From contig JADKGL010000033.1 of NCBI GenBank assembly GCA_016722295.1, positions 1-55,989 on the forward strand: DNA of 55,989 bases, given 5' to 3'. The DNA is from Saprospiraceae bacterium. GTDB taxonomy: Bacteria; Bacteroidota; Bacteroidia; Chitinophagales; Saprospiraceae. The notes beneath the pieces were generated by a model. That model did no database searches. It was not told the origin of the DNA and was given only the letters and a program-made list of their open reading frames with translations. Below, piece by piece: positions 1-9,051 of this stretch. Both the position numbers and the translations under genes were made by a program. Position 1 is the stretch's first letter. Every line of letters starts with the position of its first letter.

Positions 1-2004
1 GTAAATGAATTTGCAAATCCTACAAGAGCATTAGCATGTAATGATGATATTCAAGTAAGTTTAGATGATAGCTGTAAAGCTACTATCGGAGCGGACATGG
101 TATTAGAAGGCGGCCCTTATGGTTGTTATGATAATTATATCGTAGAATTGAGAGATTGGGCTACAAATGCATTAGTAGACAGATGCTCAAATCAAGCAGG
201 AGCACAGATCACATGTGCAGATATCGGAAGAGAGTTCAAGGCTACAGTTATCGATCCAGCAACTGGCAACAAGTGTTGGGGACATATCAGAGTAGAAGAT
301 AAATTGGCACCAAGAATAGTATGTCCTGCAGATACATGTTTACCATGTGGAACGTCAATTGATCCAAGTGTCACTGGATTCCCAGATGTAACAGAATGTT
401 TAGCAAGTACATGCGTACCAGGTTTTGGCTGCGGATATTCATTGAGCTATAGAGATGTATCAAGACAAGGTACATGTGCATTAGGTTATGATAGATTGAT
501 CACAAGAACATGGACAGCAACAGATGCTTCAGGCAATAGAGGTACATGTGTACAAGTGATCACAGTAGGCTTAGGTAAGTTGTTAGACGTAACAGTACCA
601 TTGAATTATGATGGATTAGAAGCAGATATGTTATTATGTAATAACAAGATCGACAGAGTGAAGAATTTCAACGCGCATTATTATCAGCCATCACACTTAG
701 GTGTAGAATGTTTGGATGGATATATCTTAGACTCAGTATTATTCAAAGCATTAGTAGCAGTTGGAGCAGATCCAAACTATTATGTAAATGATCCATTCAA
801 TTTTGGAGCGAGATCACCGAGAGTATTGGGATGGAATTGTATCGATGATGTGACAAGTAAATATTTTGGACATCCAAGTCCAGATCCAGTATACTATCCA
901 GCGCATCCATCATATGATCCAGCACAAGGTTTCCCATGTTGGGGACCAGATGTACACGTTATGTGGCAAGGAACAGGAAGACCAGCAGCAAATTGCAGAA
1001 ACTTAAGTACAACATACGAAGATGTAGTGTTTAATTTGGCAGAAGCAGGTTGTGATGCAGGTCCAATCGGATGTTACAAAGTGTTAAGAAAGTGGACAGT
1101 TTTGGACTGGTGTACAGGAGAGATTGGTGGACATAGCCAAATCATCAAAGTAGCAGATCCAGAAGGACCGAAAGTATTGTATCCAGATACAATATTAGTA
1201 AATATGGAAGTATGGACATGTACAGGAAGATGGGAAGTACCACCAGCATGGTTAGTAGACAATTGTTCAAATGAAATCCACTACACAGTAGAGGTAACAG
1301 AAGGAACAGTATTAGGAAATGAAGTAGCAGGTTATGTAGTAATCAACTTACCTGAAGGAGTACAAGATGCATGGATCATAGCACAAGACTGTTGTGGAAA
1401 TATCACAAGAAAGTTAGTGAAGTTGAATGTAGTAGACAACGAACCACCAGTTCCAGTATGTAGAAGAGGAACAGTGATAGCCTTGTCAAACAATCAAAGT
1501 ACAGGAGAAGGTATAGCGAAGTTGTATGCAGAAGATGTAAATGAAGGATCATTTGACAACTGTAAACCACACGTATACTATAAGATCATAAGAATGGAAG
1601 AATTGTTAGATGGAAGAGATAGAGCGACAAGAAATGGTGTATTACCTCCATATGACAATAGAAGAAGCTGTAATGGCTTGAACGGCGACGATCATCCAGG
1701 TGCAGCAGCACCAGGCAACCAAGTATATTTTGACGATTTCACAAAATTCTGTTGTGCAGATGTAGGTCAAACGATCATGGTAGTATTGCGTGTATCTGAC
1801 AAGAATCCAGGAGCAGGCCCGATACATCCAAACACATGGACGAATATATCATTACAAGAAGGTCACTTCAATGATTGTATGGTAGAAGTAGAAATCCAAG
1901 ACAAACAACCACCAGTAATCGTAGCACCACCAGATATGGTAGTGAGCTGTTGGTTCTGGTTTGATCCATCAGAAGCAGCGTTGGAAAATCCAAACGATGC
2001 ATAA
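1..2004 (+). CDS. Giant Cys-rich T9SS surface protein, copy 1, N-terminal part (partial, frame-broken)
   Basis: The frame is open from base 1, so the true start lies left of the window. About 667 codons are visible before a TAA at 2002-2004. The protein is Cys-rich and built from HYR/Ig-like modules with recurring patterns such as RKWTVLDWC followed by SQIIKVADPEGP. It aligns without a single gap to bases 6979-8979 of copy 2 (constant offset 6978), so it corresponds to copy 2 from about residue 598 onward. The stop is caused by a 273-base deletion relative to copy 2 just before base 2002; the remainder continues in another frame as the next entry. No enzymatic motif is seen. A structural surface or matrix role is inferred from module type and the sorting domain downstream. 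Confidence 0.8.
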   Translation, partial: VNEFANPTRALACNDDIQVSLDDSCKATIGADMVLEGGPYGCYDNYIVELRDWATNALVDRCSNQAGAQITCADIGREFKATVIDPATGNKCWGHIRVEDKLAPRIVCPADTCLPCGTSIDPSVTGFPDVTECLASTCVPGFGCGYSLSYRDVSRQGTCALGYDRLITRTWTATDASGNRGTCVQVITVGLGKLLDVTVPLNYDGLEADMLLCNNKIDRVKNFNAHYYQPSHLGVECLDGYILDSVLFKALVAVGADPNYYVNDPFNFGARSPRVLGWNCIDDVTSKYFGHPSPDPVYYPAHPSYDPAQGFPCWGPDVHVMWQGTGRPAANCRNLSTTYEDVVFNLAEAGCDAGPIGCYKVLRKWTVLDWCTGEIGGHSQIIKVADPEGPKVLYPDTILVNMEVWTCTGRWEVPPAWLVDNCSNEIHYTVEVTEGTVLGNEVAGYVVINLPEGVQDAWIIAQDCCGNITRKLVKLNVVDNEPPVPVCRRGTVIALSNNQSTGEGIAKLYAEDVNEGSFDNCKPHVYYKIIRMEELLDGRDRATRNGVLPPYDNRRSCNGLNGDDHPGAAAPGNQVYFDDFTKFCCADVGQTIMVVLRVSDKNPGAGPIHPNTWTNISLQEGHFNDCMVEVEIQDKQPPVIVAPPDMVVSCWFWFDPSEAALENPNDA

Positions 2005-4411
2005 CAATATCCATTGCGGACAAGGAAGTATCACAAGAACATTTGGATTTGGAACAGCATGGAGAAATATCACAGCATCACAGACGATCTATATCGTTGA
2101 TTGCGATCCATTCTGGATTTCAGGAGTATGTTTTGATATCTTAGATGATATTACATGGGGACCAAACGAGTGTTCAGTAGTACCGACAATACCAGGTTGT
2201 GGACCAAGAGACTGGTCACCAGACAATCCTTCATTGGGTAGACCAAAAGTAGTAAATGGAGCAGATGACAATTGTGCATTAATCGCGATTGAATACGAAG
2301 ACGAAAGATTCACAATAGAACCAGATGCATGTTTAAAGATCATCAGAAAATGGACAGTAATTGACTGGTGTCAGTATGACCCAACAGACTTATGCTGGAA
2401 TGGCTTAGGAAGATGGGAGTATACAGAGTTGATTAAGATAGCAGATACAGATGCACCAGTGGTGAGCTGTGGAGCGCCAGATTGTTCAGGTCAAGGATTA
2501 GCAACGATAGATGCAAGAACAGGCTTATGCATAAACCATATCACATTGACAGCATCAGCATTTGATAGCTGTTCACCAGTGGATTGGTTGAAGTGGGAAT
2601 ATAAGATAGATATCTGGAATGATGGCAAAGGAATCCATGGCGGTTATGATTACCGAGTAGGATCATTGACACAGAAAGAAAGAGCAGCAGGAGATACAGC
2701 ATTAGTAAATCACAATGATTATGCAGATGACAGATTCAATCCGTTTGATGCAAGTGGAACATATCCATTGGGTATACACAAGATCAAGTGGTTTGTGGAA
2801 GACGGTTGTGGTAATGTAGGTGTATGCGAGACATTATTTGAAGTAAAGGATTGCAAGAAACCAACACCATACTGTTTGACAGGAATTATCACAGTACCAA
2901 TGCCATCTACAGGTTGTATTGATATTTGGGCAGTAGATTTGAACTTAGGCAGCTTTGACAATTGTACACCAAAAGACAAGTTGAAGTTTTATTTCAATGG
3001 AGATAAGACAGCTACAAGTCGTACGATCTGTTGCGAAGATTTCGTAGCAGCAGGAGCAGGAGACGAGTTGATCTTAGACGTAGAAATGTGGGTAGAAGAT
3101 GAGGAAGGAAATACAGATTTCTGTAAGACACAAATCATCATCCAAGACGTAAACGATGTATGTCCAAACGGAGGATCATTTGGAAAGATTACTGGAGCTA
3201 TCAAAACTATAAAGAATGATGAAGCTAAGTCAGTAAACATGGAATTATTAAAGAATGGTCAAATGATGAAGCAAGGATCAGGAAGTCCATATGCATTCTT
3301 GAATTTGGCAAAAGATGTAGAATATACAGTTAAGCCAAATCGTAACGACGACCATTTAAATGGAGTAACAACTGCAGATATCGTGAAAATACAGAAGCAT
3401 ATCTTAGGTCAAGAGGCAATCACAAGCCCATACTTATTGATAGCAGCGGATGTAAACGCGACAAATACAATAACAGCAGCAGATATGTCAGAGATCAGAA
3501 AACTGATCTTGGGTGTAACAAGCGAGTTCAAATCAGTGAAATCATGGACATTTGTACCGAATTCATATGTATTTGCAGATCCTACATCACCATGGTCAGC
3601 ACCAAGAACTGCAAACGTGATGTTGAATGCAGCATCAAAAACAGCAGATTTCTATGCGATCAAGATGGGAGATATCAATGAGAATGCAAGAGCAGGAGTA
3701 GCAGGAGCTGCTACGACTAGAAGTGCAGGAACATTGAATTTCGAAATCAATGACAAAGCAATTGAAACAGGCGAGACATACAAAGTATCGTTCAAGTCAA
3801 GTGACTTCAACAATATCAGTGGTTACCAGTTCACAATGAAATTTGATGCATCAGCGCTTACATTCGAAGGAGTAGAAGCAGGATCATTGAAGACAACAGA
3901 AGGCAACTTTGGATTATCAAGAGTAAGTAACGGAATCATCACAACAAGCTGGAACTCAAACAAGGGAGAAAGCTATGGTGCAGACGAAGTATTATTCACA
4001 GTAGTATTCAAAGCGAACAAATCAGTAAACATCGGATCAGCGATCGCGATCAATAGTGAAGTGACTACAGCAGAAGCATACGACGTATCATTGAATGCGA
4101 AGAATGTGAAGTTGAGCGCAAGAACAAATACAGGAGTAGTAGAAACAGCAATGTTTGAATTATTCCAGAATGAGCCAAATCCATTTAACAAACAGACAGT
4201 AGTATCATTCAATTTACCAACAGCAGCAGCAGCAACATTAACAATGTATGATGTAACTGGCAAGGTATTGAGAGTATACGAAATCGAAGGAGTGAAAGGA
4301 GTTAACACAAAGGTGATTAACAAATCAGACCTTAATGGAAATGGAGTGATCTACTATCAATTAGATGCTGCGAACTTCACAGCAACTAAGAGAATGGTAG
4401 TGATCGACTAA
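1961..4411 (+). CDS. Giant Cys-rich T9SS surface protein, copy 1, C-terminal part (dockerin, cohesin-like, sorting domain)
   Basis: This is the continuation of the preceding gene in a different frame; similarity to copy 2 starts at base 2003, so the ATG at 1961 is not a natural start. Order of parts: Cys-rich HYR-like modules; a small Ig/SdrD-like fold (about 3180-3335); a dockerin with two F-hand-like repeats (about 3339-3539, motifs NGVTTADIVKIQKHIL and DVNATNTITAADMSEIRKL); a cohesin-like beta domain (about 3727-4119, from GTLNFEINDKA); and a T9SS type A sorting domain (about 4144-4411, FQNEPNPFNKQTVVSFNLP, ending KRMVVID). By eye it differs from copy 2 by roughly 17 residues over about 800. 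Family knowledge predicts export through the T9SS and surface attachment or release. Function beyond that is unknown. Confidence 0.85.
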   Translation: MIHQKQRWKIQTMHNNIHCGQGSITRTFGFGTAWRNITASQTIYIVDCDPFWISGVCFDILDDITWGPNECSVVPTIPGCGPRDWSPDNPSLGRPKVVNGADDNCALIAIEYEDERFTIEPDACLKIIRKWTVIDWCQYDPTDLCWNGLGRWEYTELIKIADTDAPVVSCGAPDCSGQGLATIDARTGLCINHITLTASAFDSCSPVDWLKWEYKIDIWNDGKGIHGGYDYRVGSLTQKERAAGDTALVNHNDYADDRFNPFDASGTYPLGIHKIKWFVEDGCGNVGVCETLFEVKDCKKPTPYCLTGIITVPMPSTGCIDIWAVDLNLGSFDNCTPKDKLKFYFNGDKTATSRTICCEDFVAAGAGDELILDVEMWVEDEEGNTDFCKTQIIIQDVNDVCPNGGSFGKITGAIKTIKNDEAKSVNMELLKNGQMMKQGSGSPYAFLNLAKDVEYTVKPNRNDDHLNGVTTADIVKIQKHILGQEAITSPYLLIAADVNATNTITAADMSEIRKLILGVTSEFKSVKSWTFVPNSYVFADPTSPWSAPRTANVMLNAASKTADFYAIKMGDINENARAGVAGAATTRSAGTLNFEINDKAIETGETYKVSFKSSDFNNISGYQFTMKFDASALTFEGVEAGSLKTTEGNFGLSRVSNGIITTSWNSNKGESYGADEVLFTVVFKANKSVNIGSAIAINSEVTTAEAYDVSLNAKNVKLSARTNTGVVETAMFELFQNEPNPFNKQTVVSFNLPTAAAATLTMYDVTGKVLRVYEIEGVKGVNTKVINKSDLNGNGVIYYQLDAANFTATKRMVVID

Positions 4412-4483
4412 ACAAAGTTTAATCATGAGATAGCTTAGCTCGCCCCAAAGAGTAAAAGCGCAGATAAATCGGTTTTTGGGATG
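4412..4483 (+). promoter_or_regulatory. Conserved 3' untranslated element after copy 1
   Basis: The 72 bases between stop codon and terminator are nearly identical to those after copy 2 (11663-11735). They contain AAAGAG and the string GGTTTTTGGGATGG. The third giant gene, although diverged in coding sequence, has the related string TGTTTTTGGGATGG at the same place. CCCAAA near 4445 can pair with TTTGGG near 4477. No function is assigned. Confidence 0.4.
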
Positions 4484-4518
4484 GCCTCTCTTCAAGCAAT
4501 TGAAGGGGGGCTTTTTTA
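4484..4518 (+). terminator. Rho-independent terminator after copy 1
   Basis: GCCTCTCTTCAA pairs with TTGAAGGGGGGC around a short GCAA loop, followed by a run of six T. It is identical to the terminator of copy 2. Confidence 0.85.
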
Positions 4519-4568
4519 TTGATTTAAAGGAGAATATACATTATTGTTATAAATATATAAAAATAGCT

Positions 4569-4599
4569 TTTGAGGTTTACACATTGTTATATACTTTTG
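4569..4599 (+). promoter_or_regulatory. Bacteroidota-type promoter upstream of the small protein and copy 2
   Basis: TTTG at 4569-4572 is followed after 19 bases by TACTTTTG at 4592-4599, matching the Bacteroidota housekeeping consensus TTTG-N19-21-TAnnTTTG. Transcription would start near 4606, leaving a leader of about 190 bases before the ATG at 4799. A second, weaker candidate (TAGGTTTG at 4740-4747) lies nearer the gene. Confidence 0.55.
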
Positions 4600-4621
4600 T
4601 CAGCAAATAAACCAAACTCAG

Positions 4622-4664
4622 GACTAATCTCTCATTGGCGAAGCAATCCAATCATTCATTAGTC
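4622..4664 (+). other. Possible structured leader hairpin
   Basis: GACTAAT (4622-4628) pairs with ATTAGTC (4658-4664), and inside it ATTGG (4634-4638) pairs with CCAAT (4648-4652), separated by symmetric five-base internal loops. It lies in the predicted leader downstream of the 4569-4599 promoter. A small CCC-TAAA-GGGG hairpin followed by TTTT occurs at 4680-4694 and could act as an attenuator. No known riboswitch was recognised. Confidence 0.3.
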
Positions 4665-4798
4665 TTCTTGTTTATTCAGCCCTAAAGGGGTTTTGAATCA
4701 CATGTAAATTCATGTTTACGTATATGCGTATCATCGATTTAGGTTTGGTTTTAAGTTTTGTATATATCTAAAATTTTGTATAACTAAAACTAAATCTC

Positions 4799-5157
4799 AT
4801 GAAATTTTTATTCCTAAGATTGATTGTTTTGATTGTGGCTTTTATTTCAACTGAGTGTTATGCTCAGAATTCTACATTGCCGCCATTTAAAAAGAACCTT
4901 CAATCTCAAAACCTATTGCAAAAGTCAATAGATGAATTATCTGAATTAGAGAAGACGAATCCTTCCCTTAATTTGGAACGTAAGATTGAAATGTATCAAC
5001 TTACTTTGAACTTTTTGACAGAGCAAAGAGAATTCCTTTTGAAACTTCTGTTGCTGTAACCTCTGCATTTTTGAATACTGCTGTAAAGTGGAACAATATT
5101 ACCGATGGAGAAGCATTGAATCGATTCATGTCGAGACAATGGGGGACAAGAATTTAG
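4799..5157 (+). CDS. Small secreted protein, unknown function (one frameshift)
   Basis: An ATG at 4799 opens a protein with a clear signal peptide (MKFLFLRLIVLIVAFISTEC, then YAQ). As written the frame stops at 5059, but adding one base in the CCTTTT stretch near 5033 restores a frame that runs on to a TAG at 5155-5157. That gives exactly 120 codons with sensible composition (TSVAVTSAFLNTAVKWNN, then FMSRQWGTRI at the end). The central part is helical and charged. I do not recognise a family. It sits between the two giant-protein copies, 30 bases upstream of copy 2 on the same strand, so it is probably cotranscribed with copy 2. The frameshift is probably a sequencing error. Confidence 0.55.
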
Positions 5158-5187
5158 TGATTTAATTAACCTATTAAAACTCTAATT

Positions 5188-8100
5188 ATGAAATTAATAA
5201 AACAAATAAGTTTAACATTATTAGGAATATTATTCACTTTTGGCTTATCTGCACAATGTAATTTAAATTTTACATTGAATATTCCTAATACGGGAGTGCA
5301 AATTATCCCAAACCCTGCTAGCACAGGAGCTTGTTCTACTGCTACAGACTCCGAGGATGATTTTGTGATTCCAGTTGCAGGAATAAATCCAGCATGTCAT
5401 AAATTGGATTCTGTATTTTTTACATCGAATCACACATTTTATAGTGATTTAGATATTTATTTAGTAAGTCCATCTGGTGAGATTTTGGAATTATCAACAG
5501 ATAATTTTGGAGGAAATGATAGTGTAACAATTGCATTTTGTGATACAGTTAGGACTACTATTGCTACAACAATTCCAAGTAATGGATATGGAAAGCGTAA
5601 GCCAGAAGGTACATTAACTTCTTCAACATGTTTTACAACGATTACACCAAATGTTACCTGTTTGAATCAGATGACAGCCGCGAATGGTAATTGGATTTTA
5701 AGAGTTCGTGATGATGTTGGAGGTGATTTTGCAAGAAGATTGACTGTTACCTTGTCGTTTGCTGAAAAGGCAAATATTCAGGCACCAGCTACTACTATGA
5801 TTTTTCCTTTGGCTCCAGGATCTTGTACTCCTTCACCATTGGCATGTATCGTTCCAAATACGGTTTGTCCATTTGTTGTTGATTGTCCAGCAGATACCAC
5901 TCGGCAAATATACTATAGATTGACTCCTTTGCCTGTAAATGCGTGTATTTATGATTTAGCACTTTATACTTTATGTCCATCAACAGGAATTGTTTTACCT
6001 AATGCAGATACATTCAATATTACATGGTTAAGTTTGAGATCATGTGTAATGGATACTGCTGTTCAAACTGTAATTGTAGCGGATCTAGAGCCCCCAGTTA
6101 TCGTAGGATGTCCGAAGGGAACTGTGACTTTAAATGCAGGTCCTGGAGAATGTGAAGTTGCATGGAATGCACCAGCATTTATGGCAATGGATAACTGTCC
6201 TTCAGGTAGTTTCTTTGTTGGTACTGAAACTCTATCTACAGGTTGTGGATTAAATGCTGACAACGGTTTGACTGCAACGACATTTAATATTGGTATAATG
6301 TTCGATGTAGTAAATCTAGGAACTGTTCCTTTAGCTATAAGTAGTATTAAATTCATGCCTTGGAATAATGCTGGAAATTTATATGCTGTATATTTAACTA
6401 ATAGTCCTGTGTCATTTGTTGGAGTTATTAATAATGCAGCAGCATGGTCAAAAATAGGTGGTGATTCTGTTAAAGTTGGTGTTAATGGCGCATTTCCACC
6501 TGCTGTACCAAGAGGTTTAACAAGAATGGAAATGGGTATAACTCAATCTGATACTTCGTTTAATTGTGAAGGAGAGATGATTATTAATAGTAGGACAGCT
6601 TTGACTGGAATAATTAATCCGGGTGAAACAAGAGGAATGGCTATTTATGGTGTTTCAAATGGGGCATCTTTCTTCTATAAAAACGCTGCTGCTCCATGTA
6701 ATTCAGCAATCCAAGGAAACGGAGTTCTTGGTATTGATGTGAGAGTAGGTAGAGTAGTTTATGGTGCTTCTCCATTTGTAATTGCTGGTACATTTTTAAG
6801 TAGAATGTTTAATGGCGATATTTGTTATAAGTCTGAGCGTGCAATTGGATTACCAGTAGTTCAAACTTGTGGTGCTCCATATGGACCAGGTTGTTTCTTC
6901 CCAATTGGATGCACAACTTTATGTTATAAAGCAACTGATTCAGCTGGAAATATGTCTACATGTACATTCGATGTATGTGTAAACGAATATGCGAATGCTA
7001 CAAAGGCATTAGCATGCAACGATGATATTCAAGTAAGTTTAGATGATAGCTGTAAAGCTACTATTGGAGCAGATATGGTATTAGAAGGCGGTCCTTATGG
7101 CTGTTATGATGATTATATTGTAGAATTAAGAGATTGGGCAACAAATGCATTAGTAGACAGATGCTCAAATCAAGCAGGAGCACAGATCACATGTGCAGAT
7201 ATCGGAAGAGAATTCAAAGCTACAGTTATCGATCCAGCAACTGGCAACAAGTGTTGGGGACATATCAGAGTAGAAGATAAATTGGCACCAAGAATTGTTT
7301 GTCCAGTAGACACATGTTTACCATGTGGAACTTCAATTGATCCAAGTATCACTGGATTCCCTACAGTTACAGAATGTTTAGCTAGTACATGCGTACCAGG
7401 TTTTGGCTGTGGATATTCATTGAGCTATAGAGATGTAGCAAGACAAGGAACATGTGCATTGGGATATGACAGATTAATCACAAGAACATGGACAGCTACA
7501 GATGCTTCAGGCAATAGAGGTACATGTGTGCAAGTAATCACAGTAGGCTTAGGTAAATTGTTAGATGTGACATTGCCAGTGAATTATGATGGATTAGAAT
7601 TAAATATGTTATTATGTAATAACAAGATCGATAAAGTGAAGAATTTCGACGCACATTACTACAAGCCATCACATTTGGGAGTAGAGTGTTTGGACGGATA
7701 TATCTTAGACTCAGTATTATTCAAAGCATTAGTAGCAATTGGAGCAGATCCAAACTATTATGTAAATGATCCATTCAATTTTGGAGCGAGATCACCAAGA
7801 GTATTGGGATGGAATTGTATCGATGATGTGACAAGTAAATATTTTGGACATCCAAGTCCAGATCCAGTATATTATCCAGCGCATCCATCATACGATCCAG
7901 CACAAGGCTTCCCATGTTGGGGACCAGATGTACACGTTATGTGGCATGGAACAGGAAGACCAGCAGCAAATTGCAGAAACTTAAGTACAACATACGAAGA
8001 TGTAGTGTTTAATTTAGCAGAAGCAGGTTGTGATGCAGGTCCAATAGGATGTTACAAAGTGTTGAGAAAATGGACAGTGTTAGACTGGTGTACAGGAGAG

Positions 8101-9051
8101 ATTGGCGGTCATAGCCAAATCATCAAAGTAGCAGATCCAGAAGGACCGAAAGTATTGTATCCAGATACAATATTAGTAAATATGGAAGTATGGACATGTA
8201 CAGGAAGATGGGAAGTACCACCAGCATGGTTAGTAGACAATTGTTCAAATGAAATCCACTACACAGTAGAGGTATCAGACGGAACAGTATTAGGAAATGA
8301 AGTAGCAGGTTATGTAGTAATCAACTTACCTGAAGGAGTACAAGATGCATGGATCATAGCACAAGACTGTTGTGGAAATATCACAAGAAAGTTAGTGAAA
8401 TTGAACGTAGTAGACAATGTACCACCAGTACCAGTATGTAGAAGAGGAACAGTGATAGCCTTGTCAAACAATCAAAGTACAGGAGAAGGTATAGCGAAGT
8501 TGTATGCAGAAGATGTAAATGAAGGATCATTTGACAACTGTAAGCCACACGTATACTATAAGATCATAAGAATGGAAGAATTGTTAGATGGAAGAGATAG
8601 ACCAACAAGAAATGGTGTATTGCCTCCATATGACAATAGAAGAAGTTGTAATGGATTGAACGGGGACGATCATCCAGGAACAGCAGCACCAGGCAACCAA
8701 GTATATTTTGACGATTTCACAAAATTCTGTTGTGCAGATGTAGGTCAAACGATCATGGTAGTATTGCGTGTATCTGACAAGAATCCAGGAGCAGGCCCAA
8801 TACATCCAAACACATGGACGAATATATCATTACAAGAAGGTCACTTCAATGATTGTATGGTAGAAGTAGAAATCCAAGACAAACAACCACCAGTAATCGT
8901 AGCACCACCGGATATGGTAGTGAGCTGTTGGTTCTGGTTTGATCCATCAGAAGCAGCGTTGGAAAATCCAAACAATGCAACATTTGGACGAATCGTAACA
9001 GATCTTACATCAAGAAGAAAAGTAGTATCAAAAGGATATCGTTTGTCATAG
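5188..9051 (+). CDS. Giant Cys-rich T9SS surface protein, copy 2, N-terminal part
   Basis: Signal peptide of about 22 residues (MKLIKQISLTLLGILFTFGL, then SAQ), then a P/Homo B proprotein-convertase-like beta domain at about residues 30-195 (features FYSDLDIYLVSPSGE and NGNWILRVRDDVGGDF), then an HYR-like module near residues 300-345 (DLEPPVIVGCPKG). An unassigned region of about 250 residues follows, and from about residue 598 the Cys-rich modules shared with copy 1. The frame ends at 9051 because of one extra A in the AAAA run at 9030-9033; reading TCA-AAG-GAT instead continues smoothly into the next entry, giving an original protein of about 2,160 residues. Codons end mostly in T before about base 6970 and mostly in A after it, suggesting a mosaic origin. 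Role: exported structural or adhesive protein, inferred. Confidence 0.88.
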   Translation: MKLIKQISLTLLGILFTFGLSAQCNLNFTLNIPNTGVQIIPNPASTGACSTATDSEDDFVIPVAGINPACHKLDSVFFTSNHTFYSDLDIYLVSPSGEILELSTDNFGGNDSVTIAFCDTVRTTIATTIPSNGYGKRKPEGTLTSSTCFTTITPNVTCLNQMTAANGNWILRVRDDVGGDFARRLTVTLSFAEKANIQAPATTMIFPLAPGSCTPSPLACIVPNTVCPFVVDCPADTTRQIYYRLTPLPVNACIYDLALYTLCPSTGIVLPNADTFNITWLSLRSCVMDTAVQTVIVADLEPPVIVGCPKGTVTLNAGPGECEVAWNAPAFMAMDNCPSGSFFVGTETLSTGCGLNADNGLTATTFNIGIMFDVVNLGTVPLAISSIKFMPWNNAGNLYAVYLTNSPVSFVGVINNAAAWSKIGGDSVKVGVNGAFPPAVPRGLTRMEMGITQSDTSFNCEGEMIINSRTALTGIINPGETRGMAIYGVSNGASFFYKNAAAPCNSAIQGNGVLGIDVRVGRVVYGASPFVIAGTFLSRMFNGDICYKSERAIGLPVVQTCGAPYGPGCFFPIGCTTLCYKATDSAGNMSTCTFDVCVNEYANATKALACNDDIQVSLDDSCKATIGADMVLEGGPYGCYDDYIVELRDWATNALVDRCSNQAGAQITCADIGREFKATVIDPATGNKCWGHIRVEDKLAPRIVCPVDTCLPCGTSIDPSITGFPTVTECLASTCVPGFGCGYSLSYRDVARQGTCALGYDRLITRTWTATDASGNRGTCVQVITVGLGKLLDVTLPVNYDGLELNMLLCNNKIDKVKNFDAHYYKPSHLGVECLDGYILDSVLFKALVAIGADPNYYVNDPFNFGARSPRVLGWNCIDDVTSKYFGHPSPDPVYYPAHPSYDPAQGFPCWGPDVHVMWHGTGRPAANCRNLSTTYEDVVFNLAEAGCDAGPIGCYKVLRKWTVLDWCTGEIGGHSQIIKVADPEGPKVLYPDTILVNMEVWTCTGRWEVPPAWLVDNCSNEIHYTVEVSDGTVLGNEVAGYVVINLPEGVQDAWIIAQDCCGNITRKLVKLNVVDNVPPVPVCRRGTVIALSNNQSTGEGIAKLYAEDVNEGSFDNCKPHVYYKIIRMEELLDGRDRPTRNGVLPPYDNRRSCNGLNGDDHPGTAAPGNQVYFDDFTKFCCADVGQTIMVVLRVSDKNPGAGPIHPNTWTNISLQEGHFNDCMVEVEIQDKQPPVIVAPPDMVVSCWFWFDPSEAALENPNNATFGRIVTDLTSRRKVVSKGYRLS

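Noticed and set aside
1074..1262. Antisense frames that recur in both giant-gene copies (also 2089-2343, 2719-2979, 2989-3240, 3973-4323 and their partners)
   Set aside because: Their conservation follows from the near identity of the sense genes; no promoter, start signal or protein logic supports them.
4412..5187. tRNA or known riboswitch in the spacers
   Set aside because: No cloverleaf or recognised aptamer consensus was seen here or in the other gene-free stretches.
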